A stretch of 64,000 nucleotides of DNA, taken from Paludibacter propionicigenes WB4. GTDB taxonomy: Bacteria; Bacteroidota; Bacteroidia; Bacteroidales; Paludibacteraceae. This document shows positions 19,701-28,800 of the stretch, piece by piece (within the stretch, counting starts at the first letter, position 1; the number at the start of each line of letters is the position of its first letter). A model generated the notes under the pieces. That model was not told where the DNA came from. It worked only from the letters and a program-made list of their open reading frames with translations, and made no database searches. A program made the position numbers and the translations under genes. The DNA is taken from contig NC_014734.1 in NCBI RefSeq assembly GCF_000183135.1, positions 3,534,001 through 3,598,000 on the forward strand. Direction: 5' to 3'.

Positions 19701-19751
19701 AGCTAACATCGTAAAGGCTAATAGCAGGAAAATTGTCTTAAATTTGCTCAT
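7773..19751 (-). CDS. Giant T9SS-exported MBG/YDG/Ig-like/EF-loop repeat protein (3992 residues)
   Basis: I choose ATG 19751 because it gives a good signal peptide (MSKFKTIFLLLAFTMLANFSVVAQ); ATG 19796 would add 15 residues ahead of it. Order from the N-terminus: Ig-like region; six MBG-type units alternating with five Ig-like units, forming 504-bp DNA repeats; further Ig-like units; two YDG domains (KVYDGTNAATLNGA, PYDATTTATLNGA); six MBG units of about 78 residues (ITITADAKSKxYGDxDP); six putative-Ig units (SPALPxGLxxxxxTGxISGTPT); about 48 EF-hand-loop repeats of 15 residues; a short globular domain; and a T9SS type A sorting domain (VKAYPNPVQINQEV... ending FKVIVTK). This architecture indicates an extracellular rod or adhesin. 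It lies 64 bases after the preceding giant gene, so the two are probably cotranscribed. Ligand unknown. Confidence 0.9.
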   Translation of the reverse strand: MSKFKTIFLLLAFTMLANFSVVAQSPGGDPPAPFAVTGTGSYCTGGTGVAVGLAGSETGVTYTLYKGAVAQTPTVDGTGSAISFGNQLIGTYTVKGSSPLGTTDMTGTANVTLKPAFAISSQSTDTQTITYGGTFTSISVTATGSGLTYQWYSNSSASTTGGTSLGTDNGAQTNSYTPQANTIGTLYYYCIVNGDCGTLTSAVSGAFVVNQITQSISFNSLSSKTYGDASFTVSATGGASGNPVTFTSSDNNVATCTGTNGSTITIIAAGSCTIYANQAGNTNYSAAAQVGQTFTVDKKSLTVTADNKSKVYDGSVFSPFTVTYSGFISGESVGNLGGTLAYSGTATTATAVGTGYVITPSGLTSSNYAISFVNGTLDITKASQSITFGALSNKTYGDADFGPGGTSLTSGINAITYVSSNTAVATIVSGQIHIVGAGTTTITASQAASADYSAASDVSQSFTVDKKSLTVTADNKSKVYDGSVFSPFTVTYSGFISGESVGNLGGTLAYSGTATTATAVGTGYVITPSGLTSSNYAISFVNGTLDITKASQSITFGALSNKTYGDADFGPGGTSLTSGINAITYVSSNTAVATIVSGQIHIVGAGTTTITASQAASADYSAASDVSQSFTVDKKSLTVTADNKSKVYDGSVFSPFTVTYSGFISGESVGNLGGTLAYSGTATTATAVGIGYVITPSGLTSSNYAISFVNGTLDITKATQSITFGALSNKTYGDADFGPGATSVTSGINAITYVSSNTAVATIVSGQIHIVGAGTTTITASQAASADYSAASDVSQSFTVDKKSLTVTADNKSKVYDGSVFSPFTVTYSGFISGESVGNLGGTLAYSGTATTATAVGTGYVITPSGLTSSNYAISFVNGTLDITKATQSITFGALSNKTYGDADFGPGATSVTSGINAITYVSSNTAVATIVSGQIHIVGAGTTTITASQAASADYSAASDVSQSFTVDKKSLTVTADNKSKVYDGSVFSPFTVTYSGFISGESVGNLGGTLAYSGTATTATAVGTGYVITPSGLTSSNYAISFVNGTLDITKATQSITFGALSNKTYGDADFGPGATSVTSGINAITYVSSNTAVATIVSGQIHIVGAGTTTITASQAASADYSAASDVSQSFTVDKKSLTVTADNKSKVYDGSVFSPFTVTYSGFISGESVGNLGGTLAYSGTATTATAVGIGYVIIPEGVISSNYTITFVAGKLDITKKTLTITAEDKTKVYDGSVYSPFTVTYSGFATGDDTSSLGGTLVYNGTARVATNVGTNYTIIPSGLTSTNYDIDYVNGTLDITSKAQTITFDLLPTKTYNDPNFNLTATASSGLPVSYVSSNTSVATISGNTVTIVSAGSTDITASQSGNSNYTAATDVVRTLTVGKANQVLTLSPLPVGTLPLKDFNSTPVQVTAISSSGLPVSISLGSGSAATLNGSNQLVSIGQTGTVVINLNQAGDDNYNSKSESYTFDVVKSNQTITFNALSSVIYSPGLNVDLAGKATTDSPLAISYTVVSGPATISGTELSITGAGAVVIKASQAGDAAWNPATDATQTLTVGKATPMITNFYDLTKNYGDASFTLNASSSSTGSFTYNSSDTSVASIIGNIVTIVGTGTTTLTANQGFDDNYAAVSTTATLIVGVNTQSISFGALTTKTYGDLPYDVSAVGGASSKPVTFSSSDNTIATCTGVNGSIITIIAAGSCTIYANQEGDANYSAANQVSQLLTVNKKELVISGITVPNKVYDGTNAATLNGATLTGKVGSDDVTLTGGTGVFDNKNVGTSKNVTASGFSLTGTKAGNYVISAQPSGLSADIIKRTLTITGATVANKPYDATTTATLNGATLSEVAGSDDVTLDGGIAMFADKNVGMAIPVSVTGYILGGTDKNNYLLSGQPSGLTADITARAITITADAKSKIYGDVDPVFTVQITSGAIQGSDVAGGSLARIIGENVGTYAINQGTYSYGSNYIETFVSKDLTIAKQTITITADTKSKTYGDIDPLFTAQVTSGTIKTGDVATGSMTRVLGENVGTYAINQGTYTYGSNYTETFVSNDLDIGKRTISITADAKSKAYGDVDPAFSAQVTSGTIKTGDVAAGSMTRVSGENVGIYAINQGTYTYGSNYTETFVSKDLTIAKQTITITADTKSKTYGDIDPLFTAQVISGTIKTGDVATGSMSRVPGENVGTYAINQGTYTYGSNYTETFVSKDLTIGKRTITITADAKSKMYGDTDPVFTAQITSGAIQGSDVATGSLSRLTGEAVGTYSINKNTYTYGSNYAETFVNNNLSIQKRAITITADAKNKMYGDADPTLTAQVTSGTIQGSDAASGSLTRAAGENAGTYAINQGTYTYGGNYAETFVTKDLTIAKRNQTITFNALTSKTYIDPDFELTATASSGLPVAYTSSNTAIATITGSTVKIVGVGNASITAKQEGDANYNAATDVTQSLTVTNITPSNLVYTSPVVYVAGKSIKSLNPTVQGGYVTDYSVSPALPVGLSIDHATGIISGTPTATVAASNYTVTASNTEGSATFSLNITVNDPIVTVGVPPANLSYATPLVFVAGKAITALSPSVSGGIATNYTINPALPTGLSINSNTGVISGTPTVVSAESTYLVTASNDDGSTTFSVDITVNDPTITTGVGPSNLSYTTPLVYIEGKAITALSPSIEGGAATNYSVIPALPTGLTIDNTTGVISGTPTSVTSESSYQITARNSYGNTAFEVNITINSGSVTTGVAPANLSYASPAVYAVGTAITPLTSTVSGGAVSSYTVSPALPSGLTLNAVTGSITGTPTAATAVSVYQITATNSYGSTSFDVILTVNAAGGITGIAPSNLSYASPSVYAVGAAITALSPTVTGSVSSYSVSPALPNGLTLDAVTGIITGTPTAVSGATNYTVTASNETGSTSAIISITVNAAGGVTGVAPSNLKYATPVVYSVGSSVSLTPSVTGSVDSYSLNTALPSGLTLNASSGTISGTPTAASAATNYLVTATNATGSTSFTLNIRISEAPVIAGDTNGDGKITFPEIAGDTNGDGKIDETEIAGDKDGDGKITAPEIAGDTNGDGKIDGTEIVGDTNGDGKITAPEIAGDADGDGKITAPEIAGDINGDGKITSPEIVGDTNGDGMIVGTEIAGDTNGDGKITAPEIAGDADGDGKITAPEIAGDINGDGKITAPEIAGDTNGDGKIDGTEIVGDTNGDGKITAPEIAGDADGDGKITAPEIAGDINGDGKITAPEIAGDTNGDGKIDGTEIVGDTNGDGKITAPEIAGDADGDGKITAPEIAGDINGDGKITSPEIVGDTNGDGMIDGTEIAGDTNGDGKITVPEIAGDADGDGKITAPEIAGDINGDGKITAPEIAGDTNGDGKIDGTEIVGDTNGDGKITAPEIAGDADGDGKITDPEIAGDINGDGKITSPEIVGDTNGDGKIDGTEIVGDTNGDGKITAPEIAGDADGDGKITAPEIAGDINGDGKITAPEIAGDTNGDGKIDGTEIAGDKDGDGKITSPEIAGDTNGDGKVDGTEIAGDKDGDGKIISPEIVGDTNGDGKIDGTEIAGDKDGDGKITSPEIAGDTNGDGKVDGTEIAGDKDGDGKIISPEIVGDTNGDGKIDGTEIAGDKDGDGKVTSPEIGGDTNGDGKIDGTEIAGDKDGDGKVTSPEIAGDTNGDGKIDGTEIAGDANGDGKITSPEIAGDTNGDGKVTSPEIVGDTNGDGKIDGTEIAGDSDGDGQITSSDIPAITIDAINNATPIEGCENTNVMFGYSVLTGTPTQYKITFAVSAIAVGIHNIDYTNLPTSSNTGTLSFAIPNGIPDGVYKGTLQFKDEFGIESAAYEFQFVVNVSSDYIVKKFDDVVLCDNSNNRFTAYQWYKDGIAIQGATEQFYCDPAGLVGSYSVEVTTKDGQKIKTCQKPFNSPVKKSVKAYPNPVQINQEVTVQMSGFDNIELKGAKLTVVDMKGNLIHRSNKVEASNSLSLPPVSGVYAGHVVTANGTDYVFKVIVTK
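8575..10735 (-). repeat. About 48 tandem 45-bp repeats encoding 15-residue EF-hand loops
   Basis: Inside the giant gene, units such as GDTNGDGKITAPEIA repeat head to tail. Each contains a canonical 12-residue calcium loop: D1, N3, D5, K7 backbone position, I8, E12. Four units form a 180-bp higher-order repeat (TNGDGKI, ADGDGKI, INGDGKI, TNGDGKI types) that recurs with identical phase at 9361, 9541, 9721, 9901, 10081, 10261 and 10441. A second 180-bp pair lies at 8941-9300. There are no flanking E/F helices as in classical EF-hands. Confidence 0.9.
10740..12420 (-). repeat. Six putative-Ig (He_PIG-like) units in the giant protein
   Basis: Six tandem units of roughly 80-85 residues, each with the sequence order NLxYxxPxVYxxG, then SPALPxGLxxxxxTGxISGTPT, then ATNxxGSxxFxxxITVN. 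The C-terminal three are more alike at DNA level and more GC-rich than the N-terminal three. Such units are usual extracellular spacers. Confidence 0.8.
12640..14040 (-). repeat. Six MBG-type units of about 234 bp
   Basis: Six tandem units of about 78 residues beginning ITITADAKSKxYGDxDPxFTAQ and ending with YGSNYxETFVxxDLxI. Similar but not identical at DNA level, so older than the 504-bp array upstream. Confidence 0.8.
16345..18864 (-). repeat. Five near-identical 504-bp tandem repeats
   Basis: A landmark (ACGGTAAAGCTCTGAC on the + strand) recurs at 16345, 16849, 17353, 17857 and 18361, and the related unit starts at 18865: a constant 504-bp pitch. Each unit encodes 168 residues, an MBG-type domain (KVYDGSVFSPFTVTYSGF) plus an Ig-like domain (ITFGALSNKTYGDADFGPG). 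The copies differ at only a handful of bases, pointing to recent duplication or ongoing homogenisation. Confidence 0.92.
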
Positions 19752-19815
19752 AATCGTATCTTTTATATCGTTAACGATCGGGATTATTGTCTTCATCTTG
19801 TTTCAGTTCAGTTGT

Positions 19816-22800
19816 TTATTGTATAATCAGATTTTTAGTCACCACCACTTTGTTATTGACCACAGCTTTCGCTACATACACACCGGGTAATAAGCTCGTA
19901 GGCATTGTTGTAATGGCACTTGCGCTGAACGGTAGTTTTTCAATAAATCTTCCGGCAATGTCATACAGCATCAAGTCGCCTTTATCGCTCGTATTGTTTT
20001 GCACAAAGATGGTATTCTTCGAGCTGAACACGGTTACTACAGGATCAGTTGTCACATCGGGTAATCCGGTAACAGCACTTGTGGTGGATATGATTTTAAA
20101 ACGATTAACTGACGGACTGCCAGAACCTGCTGTAAAGAAATACTCGGTACCACTTGCTGTTATATCGGTAGTAGTACCGGTCACCTTATCGAGTAGATAG
20201 AGTTTATCGTAAACTGTTCCGACATTGTTGTGTGTAAAGCGCAATTTGTAATTGGTGTCCGTTCCGGCCTGGAATGCCAGTTCGGTATTGTTCATATCAT
20301 TTACCGAGTTCACCTGATAATCACCGTCTGCTTCACTGGCGTAGAGTTGTGGAACCAAGGCAGAACCCAACATTTTGCGTCCATCCCAACCGTTATCAAA
20401 CTTATGGCTACAGCTTGCATCGGTAAACAACCACATGCGGTCACCACCGGTAGTACCCACCACATCAATAATAGTGTACACTTTATCTAATGAGGTGTTT
20501 GATGACTTAACACGCTGCTGATTTGTATTCTTGGTTACTACAGCACTGTACGGAATACCGAAAGTGGCATTCACATCATTGCTCAACGCTTTTACTACAA
20601 AGCCCTGCATACTTGGTATCTGAGCAGGAATACCGCCCACACCTGCAGTGGCTTTTGGAGCCGCAGTGTATTGACCAGGATTAGAGCCATCGGTTACTCC
20701 CGTATAATTAGCCCAGTCATTGACTGTACCGGTATTGTACAGGTAAACTGTAGCATCGGTTTGCGTACCAAAGTTGAGCTTGGTAATATCGATAGCAGCT
20801 GTGTAAGGATTGGCAAGCAAGTGGCTTCCTGCATTGACAGCTCCTGTTGAATAAACCAGATTTTTTGAAATATCTGCATTTACCAGATCGCCTGTAATGG
20901 TATATGTTTTGGCCGATTCTTGTGCTATCTCGTAGCCTGTAAACGGATCAAGCGTAGATGATGAATTCAAGGCAAACCAGTTAGATGTTAGTTGTGATTC
21001 ATCGTAACGGCGAACCAAAGCGCCATCCAATGTCGGAGAAGCTACCAACGTGCGAACAGGAACACCAAAGAATTGCCATTTATATTTGTTACCGGTTGTA
21101 TTCGTCAGATTCCACGATGCTTTTGAGTACATTTCTACAGTAGCCTGTACCGGTGCATTTTGGGCGTTATTAAAAATAAGCGTTCCATTCGGTAGCGAAG
21201 CACTCGATTTTACTATGATCCCTGACACTCCTGCATTATTGGTAATAGTACCCACCACTGTCAGCGACTTACCGGCAGGAATAGTAATCACCCCACCTGT
21301 GTTTATCTTTAGGCTCTTGCAAATAGAATTATCTCCCACAGTCGGTGAGTTAACAACACTTCCAACAACCACATCTACAGCACTTGTAGGCACTACATTC
21401 GGCGTCCAGTTAGTAACATCGCTCCAGTCGGTACTGGTCGCGCCGGTCCAGACACTTTGTAGAATATCATAAGCGCCCATAGTAGGAGTTGTACCTCTTG
21501 TTGTTCCGATAAAGTCTGTCGCAATTCCCGTACCGGTAACTCCATCCAGTTTAGCACTCGGCTTATAATCCGCTGCAGCGGCTCCACCCGAATTGGCAAA
21601 CGCTGGGTCAATAGCAAGACTATTTGCATCAAATCCCGTGATTAATGGTAACGAACCAGGATAGGTGGAATTGAAATATCCAAGCTTTCCTCCTGTTCCC
21701 GAAACATAGTAATCGTTGTAATTCAGGGTTAAACTTCCAACAGTAGTTGGAACAAAATACGCTGCGTAATGCAGATTTGAGCCACCCGTTGTAGAACGGA
21801 CATTGCTGAAGATATTATTTCTGAAATTTCTAGTATTAGTATTTGTGGCACTGTACAGGGCGTACGATTTATTCGTTGCCCCTGACCCTAAACTTCCGGC
21901 AATATACACCGTATTGAAGTACAAATTATTGTTATGACCCGATGATCCCGTTTCATAGATACCATACAAGGTTGTTTTACTGTTTCCACCCAAACTAATG
22001 ATATTATTGGCATACGTTGTGGCTCCAGCGTTTATCTTTATTCCATAAATACTCGCTGTTGTACTGCTTGCCCCGGTTACATTCAAATCGTGTATAAAGT
22101 TTCCTGTAACAGTGCTGGCTGTAGTTGAACCGTTATAATACAGTCCGGTAACAGCACCTGCAAACGTTGCAAAATCATTCGTAAGATTATAAATGGTATT
22201 ACCGGTTATAGTCTGGGCTACAGCCGAAGTAGCGTTCTGTACGATACCCGCAACTGATGGTTGATAGGTAGCATCTGTATTAGCATTGGATATTTTTAAA
22301 TCCCGTATTACATTATTAGATACTGTATTTGTACCTGCATTTGTCTGAATCCCGATTGTGTAACCATAGGTAGACGTTCCTGTACTGGTAGTGGCATTAG
22401 TCAGTTTTGCTATGGTATTACCTGATATCTGCACTGCGCCGCTTCCATAACTATATATACCTACAACTGTTTGTGCACTACCTGTAGATGTAGAAGAAGC
22501 ATTAATACTATTCGTCGTACCTTCATCCGAGCTTCCTATGACGTTACCAGAGATAGTTGTTGTGCCGGCACCCGATACTTTATAAATACCATAAAAGTTC
22601 ATTGGTGCTGTAGAAGCTGAACAGGCTGTTGTTATGGCCCCTATGGTATTGTTTTGCACACTTACCGTTCCTGTACTCTGGATATTAATACCGTACAGCA
22701 CGCCACTACTTCCTGCATCAGTTACACTTACAGAACCATTGCCTGTTGGTGCTCCTATCGTGTTTCCGGTTACCGTACCCACGTTGACATCACCGCCATA

Positions 22801-25800
22801 GACATTGATAGCATACCAACTGGCAGAACTACTATTGCTCCATGCAAGGTTTTTGATGGTATTTCCCTGAACATTGCTGGCTGTACCGGTAGCAGTACTT
22901 ACATAAATCCCTGTAAATGTATTATCAAACGCATTGGTTTTAGTCCAGGCCGTGCCTGCACAATTGGCAGCACTACCACCTATATAGTTACCTGAAATAG
23001 CAAAATTACTTCCAGATGCATTATTAACGTAAATTACATTATAAGCAACACTAGCCGTTGGCACAAAAGAAGTGGTTTCGTAAAAGCTATTGCCTGTTAT
23101 TGTCCATCCACTGTTGTATGACAAAATATTGATACCGTAAGAGGCTGTTCCTCTGTTCAGAAAATCATAAATCACATTGTTGCTAATAATGCCTCCGGTG
23201 TTCACCTTACCTGAAGTGCCATTTGAGAAAATAGCATTAACCGGTCTGGACATTCCTCCAGCATTTGTAATACTATTATGGTCTATAGTATTATTACTAT
23301 TCCCCATTGTACCAGTTGTGGTGCTAAAGAATATAATACCTGATGAAATATCCGCCGTGCTACCTTTGATAGTACAATACTTAACGGTATTGGTGGACGC
23401 ATCATTGATAAACCGTATGGTGGAAGTTCCGGCAGTAGAAGCAGTCGATGCATTGTAAATCAGCATATCCACATCAGCTCCTATAGCATTTACACGCCCG
23501 TCAATCGTTACATTTTTAGCTCCATTCAGATCTATCAGCGGAGTGGTGAGGTTACCTACAATACTCAACCCCGATGTGGTAGGATAAATTGTCAGGTCAG
23601 TATAACTGGCACTGCTGCTACCACTGGCATTCAGCACTGCTGCCGAACTCAGGATTTGATTGGCTGTAACTTTCAGCGTGATGCTACCTGTATGGGTTCC
23701 CAGATTAATGGCATCAAAAGCTGCCTTTAGGTCTATATACGATGTTTGCAATGTTCCGCCGACATAAGCATCTACGGTAGTAGCAGGTGCCGGTTGTACG
23801 GTACTGTATTCAAAAGCTCCTAATTTTGGTGTTGTTATACTTCTTACGTTCTGCAGGTAATCGGTCAAAACACCTGTTCCCTGTGCCCCTGTTAATGCTT
23901 CGGAGAAGGCATAATCTACGGCTGCCGTTCCTGCAGTATTGGCAAAGGTAAGATTGGTGGCCGTACTGTGGGCATCAAAGCCGGGTACTATCGGAAGCGA
24001 TGTTCTGTTCGTAACATTAGAAAAACCTAAAGTTCCCCCTGAACCGGATACATAGTAATTATTATAATCCAGTTCCAGGTAGCTGTTATTTACAGTATAA
24101 TTAAACATCGCTCCCAGATGCCGGTCGCTAGCCGCTGGTGTTGAGCGTGCATTTACAAGTACATTATTGTACACCTTTCTGTAACATGTTGGTGTCTGCC
24201 AACTACAATAAGCTGCAGAATATTTAAAGCTTCCGCCTGCATCGTTCCCCCCAATATACACTGTATTGTGAGAAACATTAATGGTTGCCCCCGAAGGAGC
24301 AAGATCCCATATTCCCCACAAAGAGATATTCGGTATATCATTTTTAAGCGTAACTACATTGTTGATACAAGTTGTACTACCTGTTGTTCCCAGAGTAATC
24401 CCTGCAATTGTACTATTTGAACCAATAAATAAATCATGTACATAGTTGCCGGATACTGTACTGGATGCACTGGTGCAAATACCAAATACATTACCGGCTC
24501 CGGTATTCGTATTGGTCAGGTTATAAACCGTATTGCCTGTAACGGAAGAACCCGATCCGCCAATGGCAATTCCCACCATTGAGGCTGTGTAATCTATTGC
24601 TGTAGCTCCTGAGGCAGTTGTCATATCTCTTACCGTATTGTTAGTAATAGTTGCCGTACCGCTACTCATACAAATACCAGCAGTCTGGCTTAAAGAAGAA
24701 GCTGCATTATTTATCTTTGAAATCACATTTCCTGTGATAGACAGTGTTCCAGTAGCAGCATTGTATATTCCATACACTTTCTGTATGCTACCTGAAGATA
24801 TAGAAGTTGCCGTCAAACTGTTGTTTGTGCCACTGTCTGTACTTCCCACAGTATTATTGGCAATAGTGGTTGTTCCTCCACTTTGTCTCCAGATACCATA
24901 TAAATTGGTGGAAAGCGTACTCACCGTATTAGCTGCTGTCAGAGCTCCTATCACATTGTTTGCTATATTAACAACCCCTGAGGAAGTGGTATATATACCG
25001 CACAATGATCCGTTAAACGCACTATTAGTCAATTTTATTGATCCGTTTCCTGTAGCTGCCCCAATTACATTCCCTGTTATCGTACCTATATTGACATTTC
25101 CTGCTACTACATTAATCCCAAACCAATCAGCTCCATTAACATTGTAGAAGTCAAAATTAGTAATTATATTTCCCTGAACACTGCTCGCCGTGGTTGTACC
25201 AACATTCATAGTAATAGCCTGAAAAGTATTTCCTGAAGTACCTGCAGTCTTCGTCCACGGACTGCCGCCGCAATTTGCTGCCGACCCCCCTATATAGTTG
25301 TTCGACACATTGAAATTCACACCGGATGTATTATTGATATAGATCACATTATATTGACCTGTAGCCGTAGGAGTAAACGACGCGGTTTCGTAAAAACTGT
25401 TTCCGGTTATGTTCCAATCGCTGGTATTATTATAGAGGTTAATACCATAAGAGTATGAAGCTGCCGGGGCTCTATGGAAGAAGTTATAGATATTATTGTT
25501 ACTTATGGTATTACCGGTATTTATTTTACCGGATGTACCTACCGAATAAATTACGTTTATTGGTCTGTTGGCATCAGTGGCACAGCTGATATCATTGTGA
25601 TCTATCGTGTTGGTATTATTCCCTGTAGTACCTGTGGAAGTACTAAAGAGTAATACGCCCGTACCTGTATTTGTTGCCGAGCCTTTAATAGTGCAGTATT
25701 TCACCGTATTGTTCGAGGCTCCGTTGATAAACTGTATGGTTGCAGTAGTAGCTACGTTATCCGCAATGGTATTGATAATGCTGAGGTCTTTTGTTGTTCC

Positions 25801-28800
25801 TGTTGCATTTACCCGTCCATCAATGGTCACATTACTGGCACCGTTCAGATTAATAAGCGGTGCACCGGGCAGGTTACCCGTAATGCTCACGCCGGCAACT
25901 GTAGGATAAATATTAATGGAAGTGACACTACCGTTGGCATTCAGCACCGCTGTACTAAGTTCAGTCGTACTGCCTTTCACCTGAACAGTTATAGCTCCTG
26001 TATATCCACCACTGTTTATAGCCGCAAAAGCACCACCCAGATTCTGAAACTCACCACTGTTTATCCCGTCGGTAACTGTTACATTGCCTGGAGGAGCAGT
26101 TACCGGATAATCATAAGCCCCCATAGCCGGAGCAGTGGCACTACGGGTAGTACCTACATAATCTGTAGTTACTGAGGTTCCGGTTACGCCTAACAAATAA
26201 CCGTTAGCCGGCAGATAGTCGGAAGCATTTGTTCCACCTATATTGATAAATTGCGGATTAAGCATTACGCTGTTGCCGTTCGTCCCGGTCAGCCCTGCTG
26301 TTGAATAGAAGGCAGATCCACCAATACCACTCGCATAATAGTCGTTATAATCGAGTGTCAGATTCGCGCTTGTACCATAATTAAAGTACGCTGCATAATG
26401 AGTACCCGTGCCTCCATTGTTGGTTCGTGTATTGTTGAATATATTGTTTCTGAAATTCCTTATATTACTGGTAGATTGACTATAGAAAGCAAACGAGTTG
26501 CTGCTACCAGAAGCAACCGTACCACCAACACTGACCGTATTAAAATAGATGTTATTGGTAGTGGATGACCCTCCATTCTCGTATATTCCGTACATTGTGC
26601 CGGGCGTATCGCCCTGTATGCTCACAATGTTATTAGCATAAGTGCCACTTCCTGCACTAATCATAATACCTTCCAATATAGCAGTATTGGTGGCATTCAC
26701 CGACAGACCATTTATGAAATTATTGCTGACCGTGCTGGCAGTAGTACCTCCATTGTAATACAAACCATATATCTGCCCTGAGAAACCACTGTAGGTATTG
26801 GATAAGTTGTAAATCTTATTCCCTGAAATGGCGTTTGACACAGCCGTTGTGTTCTGGAATTGCAATCCGTAAATCGAAGCACCGGCACTATTTGATGTTG
26901 CAATATCTCTTATCGTATTATTGCTGACCGTACCAGCACCTCCGGTACCCACAAAAATACCCGTTACAGAACCACTTGAATAAGTTGATGCATTGGTAAG
27001 TTTGGCCACCGTGTTACCTGAACAGGTTAATGTGCCCCCCGTTCCTCTGATACTGATCCCCAGTATTGATTGTGCATTGCTCGATGAGGTAGAGCTGGCA
27101 TAAATGCTGTTAGTAGTACCGGAATCGGTACTGCCTACCGTATTATTACTGATAGTACACAATGTTGTACCGTTACCATCTATCCCTGTAATACTGGATA
27201 TACCTGCAGATGCCGTGGAATTCGCCACCGTGATAGCTCCCAATACATTGTTTTGTATCTTTATTGTAGCACCCGACCCACTAATACCTGTAAAAGAACC
27301 CCCAGCACTGCTGTTAGTTAGAGTAATGCTTCCATTTCCGGTAGAAGATCCTATCACATTACCGGTGGTGGTGCCTATATTATAATCGCCACCAGCAGTC
27401 CAAATCGCATTCCAGCTACCATTCAAACTGTTGGCATAGCTGAAGTTTCTAATGGTATTGCCCTGTATATCACTGGCTGTGCCGGTACCGGCTGATATAT
27501 ACATACCATAATAATTATTGTTGAATGCATTGGTCTTCGTCCAGGGTGTGCCGCCACACTGTACATCCGATCCTCCTATATAGTTATTTGATACCGTAAT
27601 AGTTCCAGATGTGTTAGAAAAATTGACAATCTTATAATCGACTGAAGCCGTTGGTGCAAACGTGGTAGTTTCATAAAAACTATTACCAATAATGATCCAC
27701 GCAGTTGAATTAGACGGGAGGTTGATACCATACGATGCCACACCCCTGTTCAGAAAGTTATATATTTTATTATTGCTAACTACATTACCAGTGTTTACAG
27801 CTGAAGCTGTACCGTTTGAATAAATGGCATTTACCGGTCTGAAGGCATCCATATAATTGGTAACACTGTTGTTATCAATGGTATTATTGCTATTGCCCGT
27901 ACTGCCTGAAGTGGTGCTAAAAAACAGAATACCACCAGTTGCATCCGCCGTAGAACCTTTTATCGTACAGAATTTCACAATATTGGATTGTGCATCGTTA
28001 ACCCATCGGATAGTAGATGTACCTGCCGTGGATGCTGTGCTGGTATTTATAAGGGATAAGTCGATAGCACTGCCTGTGGCATTCACTCTTCCATCAATAG
28101 TTACATTTTTTGCACCGTTTAAGTCGATAAGGGGTACGGCAAGGTTTCCTACAATGCTTAAACCTGTTCCGGTAGGGTAAATGGAGATATCAGTGTAACT
28201 GGTACTGCCACTACCGCTTGCATTTAGTACTGCACTGGCTGATAACACCTGGCTTGCTGTGATCTTCAATTCTATACTGCCGGTCAGAGCACCGTTGTTG
28301 ACAGCTGTAAACGCTGCCGTCAGGTCTTTAAACGACCCCTGCAAAGTTCCGCTAACATAAGCATCCACCGTAGTTGACGGCGGTAGGGTTGTGGCTTCAA
28401 AAGCACCCATCTTTGGGTAGGACATGCTACGAATATTACTCAGATAATCATTAATAACGCTCACAGGAGTACCGGCAAGAGTGGTATTTGTCGAAAAATA
28501 ATCGGTAGCAGTTCCGCTCCCTGCATTAGTTAATGCAGGATCAACAGTCATACTGCCTGCATCATATCCTGCTACAAGTGGAAGGGATGTCACATCAGCA
28601 CCTGAATATCTGCACAAAGCACCTCCCGTACCTGTCACATAATAATCGTTGTAGTTCATGGTAAGGTTTGCCAGTGTAACGGCATTAAAGTAAACTGCAT
28701 AATGCAAACTACTTCCGCCTGTGGTAGAGCGTGTATTAATCAGTATATTATTTTTTAAATCAACCTTTTGTGAACTTGTTGCATGATAAACTGCATAGGA